Origin: Staphylococcus simiae
Lineage (GTDB): Bacteria; Bacillota; Bacilli; Staphylococcales; Staphylococcaceae
Reading direction: 5' to 3'
NCBI RefSeq assembly: GCF_002902085.1
Contig: NZ_PPQR01000134.1
Location: forward strand, 4,873-50,529
Length of the DNA stretch: 45,657 nt
Made by a program: the position numbers and the translations under genes
Part shown: piece after piece, positions 27,152 through 35,542 of the stretch
Layout of the letters: every line of letters begins with the position of its first letter
Position numbering within the stretch: the stretch's first letter is position 1
The notes under the pieces: generated by a model
Seen by the model: only the letters and a program-made list of their open reading frames with translations
What the model was told of the DNA's origin: nothing
Database searches by the model: none

Positions 27152-27250
27152 TCATTTTCTATACATGCAAAAAGCTGTTTCATGACCTATGCCTGAACTT
27201 GCTCCTGTAATTAATGTATAACCTACTAGTTTGTTTACATCTTTCAACCA
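27152..27250 (-). pseudogene. Short-chain dehydrogenase N-terminal remnant
   Basis: On the minus strand, just after the stop of the RibD-like gene and in the same frame, is WLKDVNKLVGYTLITGASSG followed by IGHETAFCMYRK and a stop. TLITGASSGIG is the Rossmann TGxxxGIG motif that opens SDR proteins. Only about 33 codons remain; the rest of the roughly 240-residue enzyme is absent. Start codon and SD are not evident. The remaining gap up to 26972 shows no other coding trace I can assign. Confidence 0.7.
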
Positions 27251-27253
27251 TTT

Positions 27254-27967
27254 TTATTTACTATAATGAATCCAAATGATATCTCCATCTAATTGTTCTA
27301 AGTGTTTAATTTTAAAACCTTGTGGTTTAATATCACTGTCTTCATGGCTATTATTAAATAATTGTGGACGTCCGTAATGATCATCGACGGCTGGTACAAT
27401 AACAACACTGACTTCATCAACTAAACCTTGCTCGAAGAATGACCAATTAATACTTCCGCCACCAGCTAATACTACTGTTTCTAAATTAAAGTAGCGATAC
27501 AATTTTTCTAATACCAACTTAAGATCTAACTGGTGATTTTCACCACCGAAAATATATGATATGCCTAAATTCCTCAAATGCTCTAAATAAGCATCTGAAA
27601 CTGTTTCAGATACCACTTCAACCACATGCATTTCAGGACGTTCACGAAATGTTGTATAGTTTGACGTCCAAGCTGCTTTTCCTGAAGGGTCAAGTGACAC
27701 CATATAATGATTATAATCACTATCAGCAATATAATCTTCTTCTCTAGAATATATTTGTGGATGACTTGGTAATTCTGGCATTTCCGTTGCAGTAAATGCT
27801 TCTTCAATTGTTTTACGCCCTAAAATCATTGCTTTGCTATCGAAATATTCATGTTTACTTTCATAGGCTTGTTTTAAAGCTTCTCCTTCCACTACACTGC
27901 CGTATGGCCCTGTAATATTGCCATTAATTGACATTGACATATGCACGATGATTGTTGGTCTCGTCAT
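27254..27967 (-). CDS. RibD C-terminal/dihydrofolate-reductase-like oxidoreductase
   Basis: 237 aa. The fold of the RibD_C/DHFR family is recognisable: the N-terminal strand IIVHMSMSINGNITG, AMILGRKTIEEAF, and the NADPH-binding VVLAGGGSINWSFFEQGLVDE with the double-glycine loop. VVIVPAVDDHYGRPQLF closes the domain. Relatives reduce riboflavin precursors, but stand-alone versions have unknown substrates. GGAGGG precedes the ATG. It lies 159 nt downstream of the hydrolase gene in the same direction, so the TetR regulator at 29242 may control both. Confidence 0.85.
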   Translation of the reverse strand: MTRPTIIVHMSMSINGNITGPYGSVVEGEALKQAYESKHEYFDSKAMILGRKTIEEAFTATEMPELPSHPQIYSREEDYIADSDYNHYMVSLDPSGKAAWTSNYTTFRERPEMHVVEVVSETVSDAYLEHLRNLGISYIFGGENHQLDLKLVLEKLYRYFNLETVVLAGGGSINWSFFEQGLVDEVSVVIVPAVDDHYGRPQLFNNSHEDSDIKPQGFKIKHLEQLDGDIIWIHYSK

Positions 27968-28126
27968 TAGTCATTTCCCTCCATAACTTTAAAATTCAAA
28001 GAGGCACATCATGCATATATTCAATGAAGTTAGATATTGATTGTGCGTCCAGCTATCTGTGTCTTCTATTGTCACTGCATATGTGCCATATATTAAATCA
28101 TAGTGTTTTGTTTAATGTTTATCAGC

Positions 28127-29050
28127 TTATAATTTTTCTTTATAGAATGGAATTAATCCTGATAATGCTTCGTTAACTGGTTGAGGTTGATCATATAAAT
28201 CATAGTGAGATGCACCTTTAACGATGTGTAATTTTTTATCCTTAGTTAATGCATTGTCAAATAATTTATAAGCAAAGCGGTATGAACCAAATGCACCAGG
28301 GACATCTCCAGCAACAATATAAAGTGGTTGATCTAATAATTTGTCGACTAAATGATAGGCATCAAAGCCTGCCACTTGCATATTACTGATAAGTCGATAG
28401 CGATTAATTGAATTTTCATGTTGTCCGCGATCTGTTTTGTAGTAATCTACAGCTTGTTCGATATCGATATCTTCAATACCTGCATCTTGACGTTGTTGCT
28501 GTGAATCTGGAATATATTGTGTCAATTCATGTTGTGATCCCATTGCTTCCGCTTCACGTTGTTTAGCTAAACTGTGTAACATATCTAAGGCTGCGTTTGG
28601 TGACAAATCCCCTTCTCGAGTTAATGTACCGAAGTCTGCACCTACAACTGAACCTACTGCTTTAATACGTTTATCAGTCATACTTGCGTTAACAGCATAA
28701 CCGCCACCACCACAAATACCTAAGATGCCTATACGATCATTATCTACAACATCTAACGTATTTAAGAAATCAATGGCAAAAGATGCATCTTCTACTCTAT
28801 AATATGGATTTTCAATATATTCTGGTGCTTGATGTAATTCTCCTTGATGACCAGCATCAAAGGCAAATGTGACAAAACCTTCTTCTGTTAATCGTTTAGC
28901 ATAAATACTTGCTGTTTGTTCTTTAACACTACTGATTGGATGCATGACTACAATCGTAGGTAATGTTTTATTTCCTTCATTATCAGGCACTCGTAAAATA
29001 CCAGTTGTTTCAATATTTCTAGTTTTAAATTTCATTACTTGTTCATTCAT
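28127..29050 (-). CDS. Dienelactone-hydrolase-like alpha/beta hydrolase
   Basis: 307 aa. The nucleophile elbow is GICGGGGYA with Cys113 rather than Ser, the GxCxG form of dienelactone hydrolases. The acid/histidine part is KGASHYDLYDQ near 286-296. The mid region (about 140-215) is an extra helical cap with acidic stretches. Likely a cytosolic hydrolase for small esters or lactones, substrate unknown. AAGGAG is 8 nt before the ATG. It is divergent from the TetR gene with 191 bp between, the usual arrangement for a regulator and its target. Confidence 0.87.
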   Translation of the reverse strand: MNEQVMKFKTRNIETTGILRVPDNEGNKTLPTIVVMHPISSVKEQTASIYAKRLTEEGFVTFAFDAGHQGELHQAPEYIENPYYRVEDASFAIDFLNTLDVVDNDRIGILGICGGGGYAVNASMTDKRIKAVGSVVGADFGTLTREGDLSPNAALDMLHSLAKQREAEAMGSQHELTQYIPDSQQQRQDAGIEDIDIEQAVDYYKTDRGQHENSINRYRLISNMQVAGFDAYHLVDKLLDQPLYIVAGDVPGAFGSYRFAYKLFDNALTKDKKLHIVKGASHYDLYDQPQPVNEALSGLIPFYKEKL

Positions 29051-29241
29051 CTTTAAAACTCCTTATCTTTAGTTAAATAATTTTGTTAACGTTAATAAAA
29101 AAACTTTTTCTCTGTAGAGTTTTATTACCCTTGTGTGTATAATTAAAACATATTGTCATACATAAACAATTCATACGTTGTGATATTTGAGCAATAATAC
29201 ACAGATACACTAAATTGGGTTATAAAAAGGTAGGATATAAT

Positions 29242-29787
29242 ATGGATTTACGTATACAAAAAACACAAAAAGCAATACGACAGCACTTTTTAGAATTATT
29301 CTACAATGAGAACTTTGATAAAATTACCATCAAAGATATTACTGAACGTGCTGAAATTGGACGCAAAACATTTTATTTACACTACATAGATAAATATGAT
29401 TTATTAGATAAAATTGTAGATCAAAAGATGTCAGAGCTTCATGACATTTGTCTAGCCAAAAAAGAATTAGGTCTTAGAGAAGGAACAACGATTTGGTTTG
29501 ATTACTTTAATCATCATCGACAATTTTTTACTACACTGTTTCAAACTTCCATCGCTCAAAAATATAAGCGTCAATTACAACAACTCATTGCTGATGAGCT
29601 TGCTGATAAACTTGACGAGCAGCACTATCGTCTAAATAATATCGAACCACAATTATTTTTAAAATTTGCATCTAGTGGCATTATTGAACTGATAGACCTT
29701 TATTTACAAAATGAGGAAAATGATAAACACGATATAGAAGAACAAACCTATCAATTATTAAAAGCATTTCTGAATGTGCCTCAATAA
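29242..29787 (+). CDS. TetR/AcrR-family transcriptional regulator
   Basis: 181 aa from the ATG at 29242, with TAGGA upstream. The frame is open to 29215, but no SD serves that start. The N-terminal HTH is typical: IRQHFLELFYNENFDKITIK, then DITERAEIGRKTFYLHYIDK (about residues 12-50). The C-terminal half is the ligand-binding helical domain. It likely represses the divergent hydrolase gene, and perhaps the RibD-like gene beyond. I see no clean palindrome in the intergenic region. The inducing compound is unknown. Confidence 0.9.
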   Translation: MDLRIQKTQKAIRQHFLELFYNENFDKITIKDITERAEIGRKTFYLHYIDKYDLLDKIVDQKMSELHDICLAKKELGLREGTTIWFDYFNHHRQFFTTLFQTSIAQKYKRQLQQLIADELADKLDEQHYRLNNIEPQLFLKFASSGIIELIDLYLQNEENDKHDIEEQTYQLLKAFLNVPQ

Positions 29788-29793
29788 TAAAAA

Positions 29794-30184
29794 GAGTGGG
29801 ACAAAAAGCATTTTTCACTTAAAATTAAGCATTTGGCAGTAACTGTCTGGTTTGTAAAATGTTGATTTATCAACATTTTACAAACCTAGTCAGTCTTGCC
29901 GGGGTGGAAGGGACTCAACACAAAAAAACTGGTTAGTCAGTTTTTTCAGACAATGCAGGGACCCGTCATAGAAAAATTTTAAAAATAAAATTTTTTCTTT
30001 TATGTGCAAGACGGGCATAGTTGGGCAAGGGACCCGTCATAGAAAAATGTTAAAAGGATTACAGTTGACACTAATCGTGCAACTGCATAAAAGCTACTAA
30101 AGATTAAAATCTAAGTAGCTTTAAATGTGCAAGACGAGCATCTACGAAATAATTTGTTTTGAAATAATTATTTCTGTCCCACTC
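29794..30184. repeat. Composite intergenic repeat with nested hairpins
   Basis: The element is bounded by GAGTGGGACA (29794) and TGTCCCACTC (30175-30184). Inside are a 17-bp palindrome (29850-29866/29869-29885), TAGTCAGTCTTGCCGGGG, and two successive modules that open GGACCCGTCATAGAAAAA and close TGTGCAAGACG. The final module GCATCTACGAAATAATTTG (30138-30176) recurs inverted at 31462-31500. It follows the TetR gene and can act as its terminator. No ORF with an SD lies inside. Confidence 0.8.
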
Positions 30185-30292
30185 CCTTATTGTTTTATAT
30201 GCAATTAGCATTTAATTCAATATTAACTATTCAAAGAAAACATTACATAGTATACTAAAAAAATTAATTCATCCCAAAGGAGCAATGATTTT

Positions 30293-31414
30293 ATGGAACA
30301 AAGTTTTACCCCTAGACATTTAGAAGAAAAACGTGCAGCATTTCACGAACTTTTCTTTGATTTAATCTTTGTTTATGCTATCCAAAAAATAGCCCATGTT
30401 ATTTTAACTACAAACAATGGTACGATTTCTGCTGAATTATTCTTTAAATATGTTGTTATGAGTCTATTTTTATGGCTCGTATGGTCACATCAGACATTCT
30501 TTACCAATAGATTTGGTCAAGTTACTTTCAAAGATGTCACCTTCATGATGCTTAATTTATTTATTATGGTATTTTTATCTAACAGCTTATATCCTAGTTT
30601 CGAGAAAACATTCTTCCCATTCTTTTTATGTGTAGGATTAATGTATGTCAGTATCGGCACGCAATACTTATTACATATACGCACAGGTCTTAATTACGCA
30701 GATAAGAGAACTTGCCAATCATTTGCCTTAGTCGCATTCGTCATTGCTTTTTTATCATTCTTATCACTGGTCTTACCACAAAGTATTCATTATATTCCTG
30801 GATTTTTAGGCGTCTTTGTTGCGGCAACAGGGTTAATTCCGTTCCGTAAATATTTAAAATTATCACCCGTAAATATGATGCATTTAGTTGAACGTTTCTC
30901 ATTACTAACGATTATTATTTTTGGTGAGGTTCTAGTCGGACTAGCATCATCATCCTTTAGCATTACGCATTTTAGTGTAACGTATATATTCCAATTCATT
31001 ATTTTAGTCAGCTTGTTTGGTGTTTATTGGATTGTTTCTGAAAATTATATTAATGATAAATTAGAGTCTATAGGATTCCGTTTAGCTTATACGCATTTAA
31101 TCATTAATATCGCTTTAGGTATTATTAATAGTGCCATTATTTTTAGCAACAACGACAAATTGCATCCACTATTTGAACTTAACATGATGTATATCAGTAT
31201 ATTATTATTTTATATTGGTTTATGGTTAATTACGCCATACTTCCATGACGAGTTAATGCATATTAAATATATATCTTATGCACTTGCTATTGTTATTATT
31301 TCGTATCTTATTAGTTTGATATTTGTTGGTCATGATCATATTATGATTATTTCAGTTGCTATTGCGACATTTAGTATCATGCTCATTTATTATAAAAACC
31401 AAAACAGAGCATAA
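30293..31414 (+). CDS. Low-temperature-requirement A (LtrA) family membrane protein
   Basis: 373 aa with about ten hydrophobic helices. The N-terminal signature HELFFDLIFVYAI (residues 18-30) is the LtrA family hallmark, and a second family segment FGEVLVGLASSS is near 211-222. Biochemical role is unknown; the name derives from a Listeria cold-growth mutant. AAAGGAG is 10 nt before the ATG. It is monocistronic and bracketed by an inverted pair of 44-bp repeat modules (30133-30176 and 31462-31505). Confidence 0.88.
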   Translation: MEQSFTPRHLEEKRAAFHELFFDLIFVYAIQKIAHVILTTNNGTISAELFFKYVVMSLFLWLVWSHQTFFTNRFGQVTFKDVTFMMLNLFIMVFLSNSLYPSFEKTFFPFFLCVGLMYVSIGTQYLLHIRTGLNYADKRTCQSFALVAFVIAFLSFLSLVLPQSIHYIPGFLGVFVAATGLIPFRKYLKLSPVNMMHLVERFSLLTIIIFGEVLVGLASSSFSITHFSVTYIFQFIILVSLFGVYWIVSENYINDKLESIGFRLAYTHLIINIALGIINSAIIFSNNDKLHPLFELNMMYISILLFYIGLWLITPYFHDELMHIKYISYALAIVIISYLISLIFVGHDHIMIISVAIATFSIMLIYYKNQNRA

Positions 31415-31424
31415 TAACGACAAC

Positions 31425-31526
31425 AAGCTCAAAACGATGCCAGGATCAAGTGGGAATGGAACCGAAATAATTGTTTCAAAACAAATTATTTCGTAGATGC
31501 CCGTCAGCGTTTTGAGCTTATTTTAA
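31425..31526 (+). terminator. Terminator with repeat module in its loop
   Basis: A perfect 12-bp stem AAGCTCAAAACG (31425-31436) / CGTTTTGAGCTT (31508-31519) is followed by ATTTTAATTT. The 71-nt loop contains the inverted copy of the GACGGGCATCTACG module, itself a hairpin. Confidence 0.7.
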
Positions 31527-31534
31527 TTTATTGT

Positions 31535-31550
31535 TATTTCACGTGAAACG
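31535..31550. other. Candidate parS site
   Basis: TATTTCACGTGAAACG matches the ParB-binding consensus TGTTTCACGTGAAACA at 14 of 16 positions, including the whole palindromic core TTTCACGTGAAA. It is intergenic between converging genes. parB lies about 15.6 kb away in this window. Confidence 0.6.
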
Positions 31551-31558
31551 AAAACCTA

Positions 31559-32185
31559 TTATAAATCTTGTTGGTTAAATATTTTAACAGACAGGATGTA
31601 TGATAATATCATAATAATGATACCTGATACAGAATAAATTAATGTTACTAAAATACCATTCATTCCAATATCATAACCATTATCAAAACTGCCACCTACC
31701 ATCCCATAGACAAAAAAGAATCCTAAAAATGAAATCACAATTAAAATAGAAGATAATATCATAATAACGTTGGAATTTTCAGGACCAAATTTAAAAGTTA
31801 ATGGAAAAACAATGGCATATAAGCCTAGGACACCAAATCCCATTAATCCTGACATCAATCCCATCATTATACTTTGAGTAACTATACTCGTTGAAATGAT
31901 ACCTATGATTGCCCCAATAATTAACAATATTAAGTAATAAACAAAATAGGCTTTAATATAATCACTACGTTTAATGGGTAATGTTGATACGTAATACATC
32001 CAACGAGAATCTTTTTCTTGTTTGATATTATCAGTAATAGGAGTAATCAAGAAAATAGCAGCCATAGTACTACTCATTAAAGGGTTAATAAAAGAGAAAA
32101 AAGCAGCTGCTAAAATAGCTATTAATAGATAAATATATGTCTTATTTTTAGTAGTATAAAAACTTGTTAATAACATGCCTTTCAT
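31559..32185 (-). CDS. ABC-2 type transporter permease
   Basis: 208 aa with about six hydrophobic segments and no large extracytoplasmic domain. The cytoplasmic segment DNIKQEKDSRWMYYVSTLPI followed by KRSDYIKAYF is typical of ABC-2 permeases of the YhcI/bacitracin-type group. It overlaps the ATPase stop by one base (TAATG), and GAGGTG is 7 nt upstream. Partner of the ATPase; direction is probably export. Substrate is unknown. Confidence 0.86.
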   Translation of the reverse strand: MKGMLLTSFYTTKNKTYIYLLIAILAAAFFSFINPLMSSTMAAIFLITPITDNIKQEKDSRWMYYVSTLPIKRSDYIKAYFVYYLILLIIGAIIGIISTSIVTQSIMMGLMSGLMGFGVLGLYAIVFPLTFKFGPENSNVIMILSSILIVISFLGFFFVYGMVGGSFDNGYDIGMNGILVTLIYSVSGIIIMILSYILSVKIFNQQDL

Positions 32186-33024
32186 TATACGTCACCTCTC
32201 ATCATAATCTTAGTCGCATCATCAATATGAGTTAACGGCTGCGCATCAAATACTTGCAAAGTATCATTAACTAATATTTGTCTTTGACCCTTATATGATC
32301 TTGAAGCTATAATAGTATGTTCAGGAATAGATATTTCTTCACTATCTGTTGTCACAATACCATATTTTGCTAATAATTCATCCTTGCGTTCTGTTAAAAT
32401 AATTTTGCCATCTTTCATAAATACTAATTTATCGGCTAATTGTTCTATGTCTTCAGATATATGAGAGGAAATCAAAATCCCTCCACCTTGTTCAACAAAC
32501 ATCTCTAGTAATTCTAAGACTTCTTCTCTACCAGATATGTCCATACCTGCCGTTGCTTCATCTAAAATTAATAATTTTGCATGGTGTGACATTGCTACAG
32601 ATAGTGCTATTTTCATTCTCATTCCTCTAGAAAAGGTTGATAATTTTGTATCTTTTGGCAAGTCAAAATGTTGTATCAGATCAAAATAACGATTGCTATC
32701 CCATGATTGATAAATATGTTCAAAAATTTTATTAACTTCTGTCACAGTTAATTTATTAGGTACTCTTAAGTCATCAAATACGACTCCAATTTCCTCTTTA
32801 TAAGACATATCTTTAGTTAATGGTTGTTCAAAAAATTCAATATTACCACTATCTTTATGGCGATTTCCTACTAAAATATTAATTAATGTTGATTTACCAG
32901 AACCATTTTTCCCAATGAGTCCTACTGTCTCACTCGAGTCAATGGATAATGAGATGTTTTCTAATTTAAAGGAAGATTCACTATAACGCTTCGTTAAATG
33001 TTCTATCTTTAGTAACTTTGTCAT
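32185..33024 (-). CDS. ABC transporter ATP-binding protein
   Basis: 279 aa from the ATG at 33024 (AGGAG 8 nt upstream). The frame continues upstream to 33111 but only through the end of the DUF3169 gene. Walker A GKNGSGKS at 38-45, signature FSRGMRMKIALS in a form close to LSGGM, Walker B LLILDEAT, and an H-loop histidine in SSHISEDIEQ. A C-terminal extension of about 60 residues follows. It powers the ABC-2 permease next to it. Operon order is XRE, DUF3169, ATPase, permease. Confidence 0.93.
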   Translation of the reverse strand: MTKLLKIEHLTKRYSESSFKLENISLSIDSSETVGLIGKNGSGKSTLINILVGNRHKDSGNIEFFEQPLTKDMSYKEEIGVVFDDLRVPNKLTVTEVNKIFEHIYQSWDSNRYFDLIQHFDLPKDTKLSTFSRGMRMKIALSVAMSHHAKLLILDEATAGMDISGREEVLELLEMFVEQGGGILISSHISEDIEQLADKLVFMKDGKIILTERKDELLAKYGIVTTDSEEISIPEHTIIASRSYKGQRQILVNDTLQVFDAQPLTHIDDATKIMMRGDV

Positions 33025-33040
33025 AATACTCTCTCCTGCC

Positions 33041-33757
33041 TTAATTTTTATAATATTGTTGAATTTTGAATAAGTAATTAAACAAACTATAAACAAAAAT
33101 AGCAATAACAATTAATAAGCTAAAACTTTGATTAACACCTGTAGAAATAGAATAAAATCCTATCAAAACAATCGCTAAAAATAATAATGATACATTGACA
33201 TTGAAAATTTTAAATAACGATAACAGGGTGATATGGCGTTCCCCTTCATCCATAATGGCAAAGCGTTTTTCGATGGAATTCTTTTCACCTATCTTTGGCA
33301 TTCTTGGGTCAAATTTCCTACTGAAAAACATTGTTTGTGTTGCTAATACCGAACTCAAAAGGAATGGTATTAAGAAGTAAACAATTGATGAAAAGTTACC
33401 TCGTCCAAAAGTAAAAATTAATAACACTATTAAAGGAATAGAAGACTGTAAATTAGACAGCAAATTCGCTTTAAAAAAGTAACGATTTGCTAATAATTCG
33501 TATTCATCTACATTGTCTAGCTCCTCATTATTGTCTACTAACGTTTTATAATTTAACGCTTTTCGTTGGAATAGTAATACAATCCATTCTAATAACATAA
33601 TAGTAATTGTTGCTATAATAGTAATGATAATGACATTATTTTGTGTAGCAAATTGCCATTTTTCAAAGCCAATACCTTCACCACTTATCAACAAGCCAAA
33701 AATTCCACCTACAATGCCTCCAATAATTAAAAGTACTATGTATCTTACTACTTTCAT
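33041..33757 (-). CDS. DUF3169 family membrane protein
   Basis: 238 aa with about six helices in three pairs: near 5-25, 42-63, 105-122, 125-140, 187-205 and 210-228. The soluble loop (about 65-100 and 145-182) ends in KRFAIMDEGERHITLLSLF, where DEGERH is the feature by which I recognise DUF3169. Such proteins commonly accompany XRE regulators and small ABC transporters in Firmicutes. Role is unknown. Its ATG overlaps the XRE stop by 4 nt, and it ends 16 nt before the ATPase. Confidence 0.82.
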   Translation of the reverse strand: MKVVRYIVLLIIGGIVGGIFGLLISGEGIGFEKWQFATQNNVIIITIIATITIMLLEWIVLLFQRKALNYKTLVDNNEELDNVDEYELLANRYFFKANLLSNLQSSIPLIVLLIFTFGRGNFSSIVYFLIPFLLSSVLATQTMFFSRKFDPRMPKIGEKNSIEKRFAIMDEGERHITLLSLFKIFNVNVSLLFLAIVLIGFYSISTGVNQSFSLLIVIAIFVYSLFNYLFKIQQYYKN

Positions 33758-33957
33758 GTTTCATCCTCCTCTAAGATAAATACATTTTCCACCGTTTCAT
33801 TAAAGATACGTGCAATACGTATAGCTGTTAAGACAGAGGGTGTAAAACTATTTCTTTCTATTAATGAAATCGTTTGTCTCGATACTTGTGCTAATTTAGC
33901 TAATTGTGTTTGGTTCAATCCATTTTTGGCCCTCAATTCTTTTAATCTGTTACGCAC
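33754..33957 (-). CDS. XRE-family HTH transcriptional regulator
   Basis: 67 aa, almost only the HTH: RLKELRAKNGLNQTQLAKLA, then QVSRQTISLIERNSFTPSVL and a C-terminal ETVENVFILEEDE tail. This is the compact YozG/Cro-like type that controls adjacent transporters. It starts at GTG with AAGGAG 10 nt upstream. A palindrome TTTTGACA-N8-TGTCAAAA covers the -35 of its promoter, so autorepression of the four-gene operon is likely. Confidence 0.92.
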   Translation of the reverse strand: MRNRLKELRAKNGLNQTQLAKLAQVSRQTISLIERNSFTPSVLTAIRIARIFNETVENVFILEEDET

Positions 33958-33979
33958 ATACCATCAACTCCTTATGTAA

Positions 33980-34023
33980 ATTGTAAAATATATTAGTCTT
34001 TTTGACAACTATATTTGTCAAAA
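33980..34023 (-). promoter_or_regulatory. XRE operon promoter and operator palindrome
   Basis: On the minus strand TTGTCA (34003-34008), a 17-nt spacer and TACAAT (33980-33985). The inverted repeat TTTTGACA (34000-34007) / TGTCAAAA (34016-34023), with an 8-nt centre, overlaps the -35 and is the obvious operator. Confidence 0.75.
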
Positions 34024-34029
34024 TGCCAT

Positions 34030-34070
34030 AAAAAAACTATGAAACATCTTGTTGTTAAGTGTTTCATAGT
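34030..34070 (-). terminator. M20 amidohydrolase terminator
   Basis: A perfect 11-bp stem ACTATGAAACA/TGTTTCATAGT with a 13-nt loop. On the minus strand TTTTTTATGG follows. Confidence 0.85.
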
Positions 34071-34093
34071 CAATGTTACTACTGTTAATATTA

Positions 34094-35290
34094 TTAAATT
34101 TCAGCTGTTAAGCGATTTAAAGCAATATCTGCTAATGCTTTAGCAGCAACTTGGAATCCATCTTCATTTAAGACCATTTTTGGATGGTGCGGTGGATACA
34201 CGCCATAATCAACTGGTTTAGCACCAACAACAATAAATGCACCTGGTTTGTCAGTTAAGTAATACGCAAAGTCTTCTGATGCAGTAATAGGTCCAAGATC
34301 AACAACGTCTGTCACATAGCTACCTTGTGCTTGTTCTAAAATATGTTGAATGGCATCTGTTTGTTTATCACTGTTATACAATACAGGATAGTCATACTTA
34401 TAATCTAAATTGACTTTGACGTTAAAAGTTGTTTCTAATCCACGTGCAATATTATTGATTTCGTTATAAAGTGTTTCTTTTAAATCTTCATTCATATAAC
34501 GTACTGTTCCACGTAACGTGACATTATCTTGAATAACGTTGTAACCCCCTGGTGCTTCAAAAGCACTGATAGATACCACAGCTGACTCTAAAGGATCAAT
34601 GCGACGTGATACGACTGTTTGTGCTTCCGTTACAAAATATGCACCTGCAACTAAGGCATCATTCGTATTTTGAGGCATTGCTGCATGGCCACCTTTACCT
34701 TGAATATGCATATCAAAGTTTGAACGACCAGCAAATGCTTCGCCTTTATGCACAAAAATTGTACCAACATCTATATTTGGGAAGAAGTGAATACCATACA
34801 CTTCATCTACATCATCTAATACACCAGATGCTAGAATATCTTGAGCACCACCTGGAGGTACTTCTTCAGCATGTTGATGAATGATTTTAACAGTGCCAGG
34901 CAAGTCTTCTTTAACCTCTATTAATGCTTCAGCAACTCCCAACAAATAAGCTGTATGTGCATCATGGCCACATGCATGCATCACACCTTCATTTTGAGAT
35001 GCAAATTCTAAGCCGGTATCTTCTTTAATAGGTAAAGCATCGAAATCAGCACGTAACGCGATAGTATTACCAGATTGTCCACCGTTAATTTCAACAACTA
35101 AGCCATGTTGACCATTTAAATCAGTATGCATCTTGACATCTTTATCTTTGTAAAAGTCTTTAATAAATTGACTTGTGTTCTCTTCTTCAAATGATAATTC
35201 TGGATGAGAATGTAAATGTCTGCGTAACTCAATAATACGCTGCTCTTTGTCTTCTATCTTTTTAAATACAGTTTCTCTTAAGTTTGTCAT
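34094..35290 (-). CDS. M20-family N-acyl-amino-acid amidohydrolase
   Basis: 398 aa. The di-metal site of M20D peptidases is visible: ACGHDAHTA (Cys107, His109, His112) and HQHAEEVPPGGA (Glu142/Glu143). A late ASEDFAYY and the HHP near the C-terminus follow. RRHLHSHPELSFEE opens the protein as in HipO/AmaA. It is cytosolic, releasing amino acids from N-acyl or similar conjugates; exact substrate unknown. AGGAGG is 8 nt before the ATG. Monocistronic. Confidence 0.93.
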   Translation of the reverse strand: MTNLRETVFKKIEDKEQRIIELRRHLHSHPELSFEEENTSQFIKDFYKDKDVKMHTDLNGQHGLVVEINGGQSGNTIALRADFDALPIKEDTGLEFASQNEGVMHACGHDAHTAYLLGVAEALIEVKEDLPGTVKIIHQHAEEVPPGGAQDILASGVLDDVDEVYGIHFFPNIDVGTIFVHKGEAFAGRSNFDMHIQGKGGHAAMPQNTNDALVAGAYFVTEAQTVVSRRIDPLESAVVSISAFEAPGGYNVIQDNVTLRGTVRYMNEDLKETLYNEINNIARGLETTFNVKVNLDYKYDYPVLYNSDKQTDAIQHILEQAQGSYVTDVVDLGPITASEDFAYYLTDKPGAFIVVGAKPVDYGVYPPHHPKMVLNEDGFQVAAKALADIALNRLTAEI

Positions 35291-35542
35291 AGACAGTGCC
35301 TCCTATATATTAACTTCCAGTACATACTAAGTATAAATCTAAATAATATGAATTGTTAAACAATTACCCTTATAAAAAAATGGTAAACTATATACTTTTA
35401 CAATCCTAACGCCATACGTCATAATCAATATTACAGTTATAGAGATATTCCAGTACCAAATATTCTATGTTATGACTTATAAACATTATATTATGGCCTT
35501 CTATTTATAAAATAAAACACAACAATAAAGGAGTTATTCATT

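Noticed and set aside
29794-30184. Possible CRISPR array because of repeated GGACCCGTCATAGAAAAA units
   Set aside because: Only two units, unequal spacing, units are themselves hairpins, and no cas gene is present.
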